Shown here: positions 26,310-33,050 of the stretch, in pieces
How the letters are laid out: the number at the start of each line of letters is the position of its first letter
How positions within the stretch are numbered: position 1 is the first letter of the stretch
DNA from: Pseudobacteriovorax antillogorgiicola
Lineage (GTDB): Bacteria > Bdellovibrionota_B > Oligoflexia > Oligoflexales > RGVZ01
DNA length: 50,479 nt
Direction of reading: 5' to 3'
Assembly: GCA_945898195.1 (NCBI GenBank)
Contig: CAMDHM010000019.1
Coordinates: 1-50,479 of the forward strand
Notes under the pieces: model-generated
Told to the model about the DNA's origin: nothing
Databases searched by the model: none
The model's input: the letters and a program-made list of their open reading frames with translations, nothing else
Translations under genes and position numbers: made by a program

Positions 26310-26597
26310 CTAAATGCGAACCCCGTCCCGGTCTACCGCAGTTCTGATAACGTCAGCCAAATCTTCATATAGCGACAAGTCCACGACAATTGGCAAATCA
26401 CTTTCATCAAATTTCTGCTTCCACTCACTTAACTTCTCATATCCCGGTGCTGGATGATCCAAAACACAAATATCAACGTCCGAAAATTCTTTAGCTTTAC
26501 CCAACACCCTTGACCCGAAGACCCGGACATCTTTGGCTTCCGCTAAAACCTTTTGAATCAGCAGAAGATGCTCTGGCTTTAAATCAATCAAACTCAT
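26310..26597 (-). CDS. MNT-type nucleotidyltransferase (antitoxin of HEPN-MNT pair)
   Basis: The 95-residue protein is a minimal nucleotidyltransferase of the MntA/HI0073 type. It has FGSRVLGKAKEFSDVDI with both catalytic aspartates of the GS-x10-DxD motif and a third acidic strand PIVVDLSL, so the active site is complete. Such proteins neutralise their HEPN toxin partner by adding AMP to it. The start ATG 26597 overlaps the HEPN gene's stop by four bases (ATGA); the frame runs 13 codons further inside that gene but was not used. Confidence 0.85.
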   Translation of the reverse strand: MSLIDLKPEHLLLIQKVLAEAKDVRVFGSRVLGKAKEFSDVDICVLDHPAPGYEKLSEWKQKFDESDLPIVVDLSLYEDLADVIRTAVDRDGVRI

Positions 26598-26974
26598 TTT
26601 GATTGTTCCAATGCGTGAATTACCTGCTCGACGCACTCCTTAAAGTGCGGAAAAGCGGCAGATACTTTTACGGCATATTCCTCACGGTAAACGTGTGAGG
26701 CAAGATTTCTTAACTCTAAAAAAGAAAACCAAACATTAGGATCATTGATAAGTCCAAGTTTCGCCCCTATTCTGAAAGTCTCTCTGGGACTGGCGGCCTG
26801 CAAACCCTGAAACTCAATCCTTCGTTTCAGGGTTTTCCATAGCAACTCAAAAGTATATTCAAACCTTTGAATCGCGCCGTCCCGATCCAAATCGTCACGG
26901 ATCAAGCCAAGAGCTTCGGAAAATCGCGCGAATGCTTTTTTTAAAATCGCAAGTTCGTTTTTAGTATTTGGCAT
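26594..26974 (-). CDS. HEPN-domain protein (HI0074/HepT-like)
   Basis: The 126-residue all-helical protein matches the HI0074 family, long labelled nucleotidyltransferase substrate-binding protein and now regarded as HEPN toxin-type partners of MNT proteins. The motif ELRNLASHVYREEY contains the R-x4-H pair (RNLASH) of HEPN ribonucleases followed by the conserved Tyr that MNT enzymes adenylate. FEYTFELLWKTLKRRIE is the family's first conserved helix. The start is ATG 26974, after GGGA; a -10-like TATAAT lies at 26994-26999 on the same strand. The frame is open 47 codons further upstream without protein character. Confidence 0.85.
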   Translation of the reverse strand: MPNTKNELAILKKAFARFSEALGLIRDDLDRDGAIQRFEYTFELLWKTLKRRIEFQGLQAASPRETFRIGAKLGLINDPNVWFSFLELRNLASHVYREEYAVKVSAAFPHFKECVEQVIHALEQSK

Positions 26975-27125
26975 CACAACAAATCCCGAAAAAATTATAG
27001 ACTCATTCAATTCATAAAATATCACTTTGTGAGCATACCGTAGCCATTCGTGGCAGCACAACCGCGAATAGTTCTGGCTTGGCGCCCCAAAAAGACACTC
27101 TATTATTGAAATCATTACTTATTAA
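26975..27125. promoter_or_regulatory. upstream region of HEPN-MNT unit
   Basis: An AT-rich stretch contains a perfect TATAAT on the minus strand (26994-26999), 20 bases before the HEPN start codon. No matching TTGACA is obvious at 17 bases. Nothing else was found in it. Confidence 0.45.
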
Positions 27126-27275
27126 AAATACCCTACCGTTGCTGTCGCAACCGGACTGTCTCTAGTGGTGGGCTGCTCAATTTGCTGCATCATCGCGAAC
27201 ACAACGCTTGATCGGGAATATTTGGACCGCTGGGTCCAGGAACTGCGCCTGCAGTCCTATTTCGACGAGATTTGA
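27126..27275 (+). pseudogene. C-terminal scrap of a nucleotidyltransferase-like gene
   Basis: The plus-strand frame with no start codon context ends at TGA 27273-27275 with the residues NTTLDREYLDRWVQELRLQS. This looks like the C-terminal helix of DUF6036-type nucleotidyltransferases, which commonly end LDRxYLxxWxxELGL. Upstream the frame closes at a stop at 27123. It is interpreted as the leftover end of a degraded gene beside the HEPN-MNT unit. Confidence 0.35.
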
Positions 27276-27360
27276 TAGAGCCGTTCTGAAGACAGCGGAC
27301 CGCGAGCCATGTGTTCCACATGTTTTCAAACGACCTCGCCGCGATATTCTCCCACCGTGG

Positions 27361-28515
27361 TCAAATATTGTTCCGAACCAAAGACCGCACTTCTGGAGAA
27401 AAGTAGCCTAAGCCAAAAAAAAAGGCTACCGCACCTCCTGACTTGAATGTTTTGTTATCGACAAAGGGTTTCCCAGTGGTTTCCAAAAGGTCACCTGACA
27501 GCTGAAAAAATATCCTCTCTGAGAAGAAAACACGATGGCCGAACTGAAATGCACTAGCCAAAACCAGATGTCCCCCTTTGTCTCCTGAGCTATCCCGGAA
27601 CGTATAAAGACCTGGCCCATAACCAAGGGAAAAAAACGTTGTCCCGAGTGGCCAATAGATACTGATTCCGCCGTTCAATAGAGGAGACACGTAGAAAAAC
27701 TTCAGTGCGTAGTCAATGGGCGCCCCCGAAACCTTACCCTCCGCATCCAGCGGCTCATACTTATATTCATTATCAATCAAAACAAATCCGAGTGAGCCAA
27801 AAGTTCTAAGTTCATAATCAAACATACCAAATCCATCAGGATGGGATAGGTTGCTCAGACCAAGACTAGAAACCACTCGCGGTAATAAAGATTTTTGCCG
27901 CACAGACAACTGCCTTAAGCCTCCTTCCCCAGCAATGTATTCATTGCGATTCATAATGTCCGTGCCATTACTTCCAAAGGTCATGGCGTTAGGAAAAACA
28001 TTCGCCAAAAGCGAAAAAACGCCGCTGGTTTCCACCCGGGCAAGTTCGGAGGCGTTGAGCTTAAGGTCCAACTGTCGGAAGTAGGATGTTTTATCTTTTT
28101 TTAGGCTCTTGACCTCATACACCACCGAATTGATCGTCAAATGCGCCCCAACAAGCTTAGAGTTGAGGAAAATTAGGTCCGTTGCATGATTTTTTTCCGT
28201 GCCCTCAGGTAGCTTCTTTTGATCCAATTTGCTGAAATCAAAAACGGTTGTATGATCCACGTTAATTATGGCGAGAGATTTTTTTCCAACGTCAAATGGG
28301 ACAATTTTGTCGCAGCCCTGCAATTGAGTCCGGGCTCTACCGACCCATCGATTGGCGACCTGGTCTGACATTCGCTGTTGATCAGCGTGCGGGGGTATAA
28401 CCAAAAATTGGCGGCACGGATTTTTTAATGTCGACTTATCGCTAGTGGTTTTACATCCGGACAAAACAATCCCGAGCAAATAGGCCACCGTTAATAAATA
28501 TGAAAATCGACACAT
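27361..28515 (-). CDS. lipoprotein of unknown function
   Basis: The 384-residue protein carries a textbook lipobox (LSGC, Cys21). The first half of the mature protein contains a possible beta-sandwich (SLAIINVDHTTVFDF). The C-terminal 150 residues show repeated amphipathic strands with Gly and aromatics (FFSLGYGPGLYTF, LVLASAFQFGHRVFF, AVAFFFGLGYF), resembling a small outer-membrane barrel. ATG 28515 follows AAGGAG by seven bases and is preferred to starts 7 and 11 codons upstream. Family unknown. It stands alone or at the end of the minus-strand run that begins at ppx. Confidence 0.65.
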   Translation of the reverse strand: MCRFSYLLTVAYLLGIVLSGCKTTSDKSTLKNPCRQFLVIPPHADQQRMSDQVANRWVGRARTQLQGCDKIVPFDVGKKSLAIINVDHTTVFDFSKLDQKKLPEGTEKNHATDLIFLNSKLVGAHLTINSVVYEVKSLKKDKTSYFRQLDLKLNASELARVETSGVFSLLANVFPNAMTFGSNGTDIMNRNEYIAGEGGLRQLSVRQKSLLPRVVSSLGLSNLSHPDGFGMFDYELRTFGSLGFVLIDNEYKYEPLDAEGKVSGAPIDYALKFFYVSPLLNGGISIYWPLGTTFFSLGYGPGLYTFRDSSGDKGGHLVLASAFQFGHRVFFSERIFFQLSGDLLETTGKPFVDNKTFKSGGAVAFFFGLGYFSPEVRSLVRNNI

Positions 28516-28670
28516 CACTCTTCTCCTTCTATGCATCGTCGAAACCACGCGTGGAATCTCGAGCCCGGTTTTGATCGCCCAGGATCTATTATTTTTTTAC
28601 GAGGGGGGAATCAAGCATGAAGCAGATGCGACTGCATCGCCTCGTGACTTGTAGTTACTTCACCGAGCAC

Positions 28671-30434
28671 TCATTGTGAACGCGAATTACGGACACGCTC
28701 GTAATCCCAATGGAGTCCAAAGGGCATAAAGCGTGCACCTTCATTGGTGGTAATCATTCGAAGGTTGAGGCCACGATACAACACTGGCCCATAAAACTGC
28801 GCCGTGCCTGTTTCAAATGTGACGCGTCCGGTGAAATAATCATAAACTAGATTTCTCGTAATTGCCGTCGTTTGAAGGCCGTAGCCGTCTCCATCAGGGC
28901 TAATGACCTCTGTTTTTAAAAGCCCACTGGTCGGCAACTGGCGTATTGGATTGAAGGAACGTGAGTCGGCACTATCCGTCGCCGTGGACAAAGCAAGGGT
29001 ACGGTGAACTCGAACATTATTTTGCGGTTGCGAATCGTAGTTCCCGGCGATCGCTGGCACGAAGGCCTCTTCGGGAATGTCTGAAAAATCAATCCCCTCA
29101 CCAAACTCCACGCGTCCAACCAAACCAAACAGGCGCGAATACCAGTATCCGGAAAAATGCAGCCCCTCGCGCTTTAAAATAAGAACCGCATCGCCCATTG
29201 GGCCGCTGGCAATCCGAAAGACGTCTTCTTTGACATCATATTTCATTGTTTCAACTACGTGGGTAATCGGTTCGTTCGCGAGATTTTTAATCTTCTCAAA
29301 ATACTGGGCAATAAAACCGCTGATCTTGCAAATTCCGGGCTCGACTTCGATGACAACAAGATCCATTGCCACCCGCTCGTAAAGTCCCGTGTATTGGTGA
29401 TGCAAAAGTCCAAAAAGTTGCTTGCGCAAGTCCATACACTTAATGGGCGGCGCATCTTTTTGTGACGCAGGATCTTTCGCCCTCAAGTCATTTTTGATTT
29501 TCGCCATCTGCGGATCTGTGTCGGCTAGGCCATAGGGCGCCCGCCCAGTTGTGTCGTTTAACATCATCTCGCGGTCTCTAAGTCGATACATTTCACAGCG
29601 GTGTCCAAATCGCGGGGTGTCGCAGGTGATGGTGTCATTGACCTCATCAAAATCGCACGTCCATTTCCACGATGGGTTAATGAAGAGATTTAGTTTACCT
29701 GAGTAGAGATCGTAGTGACCCGATGAAAATCCCATACACGATAGGTCTTTATCCTGCCCGAGACCGCTCACGTCTTGGCATAAGGTTCCGCCCCCATAAA
29801 CGTTGGCCTCTACGGCGGTGTCGACTCCAGGCATGATCAAAATGTCTTCAATTTGAGAACGAGTTGAATAGAGTTCCAACCCAGTCAACATGTCGCTGTG
29901 AGGCCCACCCATACAATTACCAAAATAACGACCTTCAAATGAAGGAACGACCCGCCGTCCAAGGAACGTATCCGGGCTCAATTCCCAGCCCTTGGCGAGC
30001 TTAAGGACTCCGGCGCGAGTTTGCCTGCCCGAATCAAAGACGCCTTCTAAAATTGTGTCGCCAGGGACGCCAATCTCTACGACAGGGTGACGAATTGCCA
30101 TACCGCCACCGGTCATACGCATCGAAGTCAGCAAGTAACTGCCGTCTTCCTGACGATCGACTTTGTCGAAAATGATTGGCACGTATTCACGGGAGTCAAA
30201 ACTACCGTGATAAAGAATCAAATGGGCCTCAAACGGACCGTTGTTTCCACCCGGGATAATAAACATCCGTGCGAGCATTGAGCGGTCGCTGCCAGCGCTA
30301 TGCATAGCACCGGTATACACCAGCGGCTCCAACGGCATGACGGCATCTAATCCAGCAAAACTCATACCGGCAAATAAAAATGCCGCCAGCCCTAAAGCCG
30401 AAAATGACTTTGCCACGCGCAGCAAGGAACCCAT
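28671..30434 (-). CDS. large exported protein of unknown function
   Basis: The 587-residue protein has a signal peptide (SALGLAAFLFAGMSFA, cleavage about residue 27). It is rich in beta-strands and has eight or more cysteines concentrated between about 170 and 330 (GNCMGG, TLCQD, LSCMGF, WTCDF, ITCDT, HRCEMY), which probably form disulfides in the periplasm or outside. No known domain was recognised. AAAGG six bases before the ATG supports the start. It follows the Nfu gene by ten bases and may be co-transcribed with it. Confidence 0.65.
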   Translation of the reverse strand: MGSLLRVAKSFSALGLAAFLFAGMSFAGLDAVMPLEPLVYTGAMHSAGSDRSMLARMFIIPGGNNGPFEAHLILYHGSFDSREYVPIIFDKVDRQEDGSYLLTSMRMTGGGMAIRHPVVEIGVPGDTILEGVFDSGRQTRAGVLKLAKGWELSPDTFLGRRVVPSFEGRYFGNCMGGPHSDMLTGLELYSTRSQIEDILIMPGVDTAVEANVYGGGTLCQDVSGLGQDKDLSCMGFSSGHYDLYSGKLNLFINPSWKWTCDFDEVNDTITCDTPRFGHRCEMYRLRDREMMLNDTTGRAPYGLADTDPQMAKIKNDLRAKDPASQKDAPPIKCMDLRKQLFGLLHHQYTGLYERVAMDLVVIEVEPGICKISGFIAQYFEKIKNLANEPITHVVETMKYDVKEDVFRIASGPMGDAVLILKREGLHFSGYWYSRLFGLVGRVEFGEGIDFSDIPEEAFVPAIAGNYDSQPQNNVRVHRTLALSTATDSADSRSFNPIRQLPTSGLLKTEVISPDGDGYGLQTTAITRNLVYDYFTGRVTFETGTAQFYGPVLYRGLNLRMITTNEGARFMPFGLHWDYERVRNSRSQ

Positions 30435-30444
30435 GGAAGGCCTT

Positions 30445-30666
30445 TCAGCCGAGAACCACGTCTCGAATTTCTGGTAACTTCTCTTTCAAAATTGGAACGA
30501 TCCCATTGAACAAGGTGATGTGACTTGACGGGCAACCAGAGCAACCGCCAAAAAGGCGGATGGTTACGACACCGTCTTCCACATCAACCAGCTCACAACC
30601 ACCCGAATGCAGTTGGAGTTGGGGATTAATATCTTTTTCGATGATCTCTTTTATTTGATCAATCAT
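30445..30666 (-). CDS. Nfu/NifU C-terminal domain iron-sulfur protein
   Basis: The 73-residue protein is a stand-alone NifU C-terminal (Nfu) domain that carries a [4Fe-4S] cluster for delivery to apo-proteins. The ligand pair is C42 and C45 in GGCSGCPSS. AAAGG lies seven bases before the start. Its size matches single-domain Nfu proteins. It lies between a 2-hydroxyacid dehydrogenase and an exported unknown, 25 and 10 bases away, all in one direction. Confidence 0.92.
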   Translation of the reverse strand: MIDQIKEIIEKDINPQLQLHSGGCELVDVEDGVVTIRLFGGCSGCPSSHITLFNGIVPILKEKLPEIRDVVLG

Positions 30667-30691
30667 AAATAAGCCTTTATTTTTTTATTTT

Positions 30692-31618
30692 TTATAATAC
30701 TTTAATATAATTTACAAGCTTTGATATAGAAGCGCGCCCCATTGCAAGCACCGCTTCGCAGGAATTGCCTGCCGTATGCGGGGTGCAAACAACCCGGTCG
30801 TGACAAATCATCTCTTTATTTTCAGTCGGTTCCACTTCAAAAACATCTAACCCAGCCCCAGCCAAACGCCCTGAATTCAACGCCTTCAATAGGGCCGCCT
30901 CCACCACGATTTCGCCACGACTGGTATTTATTAGCCACGAGCCAGGCCTCATCGAAGCCAGAAATGCCTCGTCAACCATTTCTGACGTCATCTCGGTAAG
31001 AGGAACATGAAGGGTGACGATATCGGCCGACCCTAGTGCAGGCCAAAGGTCCATTTGTTGGGCAGTTAGCTCAGCCAATAAAGCTGATTTATCAGTGACG
31101 TCGACGCCAATAACCCGACAATCAAATGCCCGCAGAAGGCGGACGACTCTGCTGCCAACATGTCCCACCCCGATCACAGCAACAGTCTTACCAGAGAGAA
31201 CCGTTCCGCCGTCTTTCCACCAGAGGCCTTCGCGCAACAGGCGGTCGCACTTGGCAATATTATGAGCCAAAGAAAGAATCAGTCCGATGGTGTGTTCGGC
31301 AACGGAAAAGGCGTTGCTGCCCGGGGTTGCAATCACTTTAATCCGCGACAGAACCGCAGGATCGATGTTGTCCATTCCAACGCCATATTTAGCAATAACC
31401 CAAGGGGGCTTCGGCTGCAGGACGACTTCCTGGCAAATTGGCTCGCGGCCCACAATGGCCCCATCAAACCCATTTAAGACCGCCGCCACTTCAAGGGGAC
31501 TCGACTTTGGATCCAAGGGATGGAACACAACATCGCTTCCCACAAATGCCGCCAAGGCTTCCGCGCGAAGGATCTCATTCTTACAGAAGCTGGAGGCAGT
31601 GATAACGATACGCGGCAT
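30692..31618 (-). CDS. D-isomer-specific 2-hydroxyacid dehydrogenase (SerA-like)
   Basis: The 308-residue protein is an NAD-dependent dehydrogenase of the D-3-phosphoglycerate dehydrogenase type. The NAD-binding motif is VAVIGVGHVGSRVV. The catalytic Arg lies in INTSRGEIV, and the catalytic His in CTPHTAGNS. It has no C-terminal ACT regulatory domain, so it is the short form; serine synthesis or reduction of another 2-keto acid are both possible. It sits between a 51-residue membrane protein (18-base gap) and nfu. Confidence 0.88.
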   Translation of the reverse strand: MPRIVITASSFCKNEILRAEALAAFVGSDVVFHPLDPKSSPLEVAAVLNGFDGAIVGREPICQEVVLQPKPPWVIAKYGVGMDNIDPAVLSRIKVIATPGSNAFSVAEHTIGLILSLAHNIAKCDRLLREGLWWKDGGTVLSGKTVAVIGVGHVGSRVVRLLRAFDCRVIGVDVTDKSALLAELTAQQMDLWPALGSADIVTLHVPLTEMTSEMVDEAFLASMRPGSWLINTSRGEIVVEAALLKALNSGRLAGAGLDVFEVEPTENKEMICHDRVVCTPHTAGNSCEAVLAMGRASISKLVNYIKVL

Positions 31619-31636
31619 AAGAGCGCGCCCCGCTGC

Positions 31637-31792
31637 CTAAGTACCCGGCTTCAGGACGGAGACCGCCAAAAGCAAGGCCAGAACAACCATCGAAAATCCA
31701 GCGTAAAGCCAAAATCGATTGCGATTTTGCGCCCGGTCATCGCGTCCAAAAACGATATCGTCAATCAATTGTTTGATAGAGGTGGACGGCAT
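31637..31792 (-). CDS. 51-residue single-pass membrane protein
   Basis: This small gene lies in the gap between ctaB and the dehydrogenase. It starts at ATG 31792, with AAGGA six bases upstream; another ATG at 31798 touches that site and is less likely. The protein has a charged N-terminal half (PSTSIKQLIDDIVFGRDDR, NRNR) and one C-terminal helix (FWLYAGFSMVVLALLLAVSVL), giving N-in topology. The start lies ten bases after the ctaB stop. It may assist heme O use or oxidase assembly, an inference from position only. Confidence 0.6.
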   Translation of the reverse strand: MPSTSIKQLIDDIVFGRDDRAQNRNRFWLYAGFSMVVLALLLAVSVLKPGT

Positions 31793-31801
31793 TGCCATTC
31801 C

Positions 31802-32809
31802 TTAAAAAACGCCAGACAAGTTAAGCAACCTGTCGACGGTCAAACTACCAAAAACTCCGAACAGATAAAAACAGGAGTAATGAAACAAAGGCATTACCAG
31901 CGCACTATCACCGCTCCGCCATAGACGCCATGCATAACGAACAAACAGCAAAGTCAGTAGCATCGAGGGGATTAAGTAGACGAGTCCCGCTGCGCCAAAC
32001 CAATAGAGGCTGCCAACGGTGGGAATCAAGCTGATCGTATAGAGAAGCATTTGCCAACGCGTCACAGCTTCGCCACGAACGACTGGCATCATCGGTATGT
32101 GGGCCGCGGCATAGTCGGCCTTGTACTTGATGGCCAGTGCCCAAAAATGTGGAGGGGTCCAAAGAAAAATAATCGCAAACAAGGCCCACGCCGGCCAAGC
32201 TGAAATAAATCCAATATCGTTGGTGCATGCGGCCCACCCAATGAGCGGACCAACCGCACCGGCAGCGCCACCGATGACAATATTCTGAACGGTGCGTCGC
32301 TTCAGAAACGCGGTATAGACCAAAACGTAGAAAGCATTGGCAGCAACCGCTGTCCACGCACTAACGGGACTCGCCAGATAATTTAGGATCAACCAGCTCA
32401 CAACGCCCAGAAGCGAGGCAAACCAGAAGGCTGTCCGGTCTGAAATGCGGCCACTGGGCAATGGTCGGCCGCGAGTACGTCCCATGTTCATATCGACGTC
32501 ATGATCGAGCAGATGATTGAAGACAGAGGCCGAGGCCGAAGCGAACCAAGTCCCAACCAACGCGGCAAAAGCCACCGATAACGATGCCCCGATGGAGTTC
32601 GTCCCGCGCATGACCGGCATGAGCATGGCCGGAACTGCAGTGACGACCACGAGCATCGAAATGGTCGGCTTAGTCAGCTGGAAATAGTCACGCCAAGTTG
32701 CTGTGGCCGTCGGATTTGTGGTCGCGCGGTCAACGTTGGCGAAGTCGCTTGGCAGTATGATCTGATTGGAGTCCAATGTTTTTCCCTGGTTAAGCCTGAC
32801 GGCGCGCAT
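31802..32809 (-). CDS. ctaB: protoheme IX farnesyltransferase (heme O synthase)
   Basis: CtaB adds a farnesyl group to heme B to make heme O for terminal oxidases. The 335-residue membrane protein has about nine helices. The first Asp-rich/Arg motif is DHDVDMNMGRTRGRPLPSG, and the second conserved loop is YKADYAAAHIPMMPVV. The N-terminal 40 residues precede the first helix. ATG 32809 has no Shine-Dalgarno site, and a stable hairpin (32823-32844) ends 13 bases upstream, so translation may depend on that structure. It lies between two tiny membrane-protein genes. No cox structural genes are in the window. Confidence 0.93.
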   Translation of the reverse strand: MRAVRLNQGKTLDSNQIILPSDFANVDRATTNPTATATWRDYFQLTKPTISMLVVVTAVPAMLMPVMRGTNSIGASLSVAFAALVGTWFASASASVFNHLLDHDVDMNMGRTRGRPLPSGRISDRTAFWFASLLGVVSWLILNYLASPVSAWTAVAANAFYVLVYTAFLKRRTVQNIVIGGAAGAVGPLIGWAACTNDIGFISAWPAWALFAIIFLWTPPHFWALAIKYKADYAAAHIPMMPVVRGEAVTRWQMLLYTISLIPTVGSLYWFGAAGLVYLIPSMLLTLLFVRYAWRLWRSGDSALVMPLFHYSCFYLFGVFGSLTVDRLLNLSGVF

Positions 32810-32822
32810 CAATACGCCGACA

Positions 32823-32844
32823 CCCGGCTTATAATCAAGCCGGG
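32823..32844 (-). promoter_or_regulatory. 8-bp perfect hairpin upstream of ctaB
   Basis: CCCGGCTT (32823-32830) and its exact complement AAGCCGGG (32837-32844) enclose six bases. The hairpin lies between the stop of the 52-residue gene and the ctaB start. There is no T-run on either side, so it is not a standard terminator. It may set mRNA processing or control ctaB translation. Confidence 0.5.
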
Positions 32845-32874
32845 ACCGACAAACAAGAGGGGCTTTTCATTAGC

Positions 32875-33033
32875 CTACCAGCGCGGAGTCCAGCCAACCC
32901 AAATCGGGAAAAACACACAAAGAAAAAAGAGGGTTGGAAAGAGAAATAAAATGGCGATCATGCTGATCCAACCGCCGGCTTCAAGTTTCAATTCTTCTTG
33001 AGTTGGTACGTGAACTTGGCTTTTTGCACTCAT
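32875..33033 (-). CDS. 52-residue single-pass membrane protein
   Basis: This small gene lies between the lytic transglycosylase and ctaB. ATG 33033 follows GGAGGT with correct spacing. The protein has a polar N-terminus (MSAKSQVHVPTQEELKLE) and one long hydrophobic helix (MIAILFLFPTLFFLCVFF), and ends WVGWTPRW. The strong ribosome-binding site and clean topology make it a real gene. The position before ctaB suggests a respiratory or heme-related role, but no family is recognised. Confidence 0.65.
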   Translation of the reverse strand: MSAKSQVHVPTQEELKLEAGGWISMIAILFLFPTLFFLCVFFPIWVGWTPRW

Positions 33034-33050
33034 TTGGTAAACCTCCATAA

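Noticed and set aside
27208-27411. 67-codon plus-strand frame
   Set aside because: It runs into the 3' end of the opposite lipoprotein gene and reads as random sequence; another frame over the same bases gives the more protein-like nucleotidyltransferase tail.
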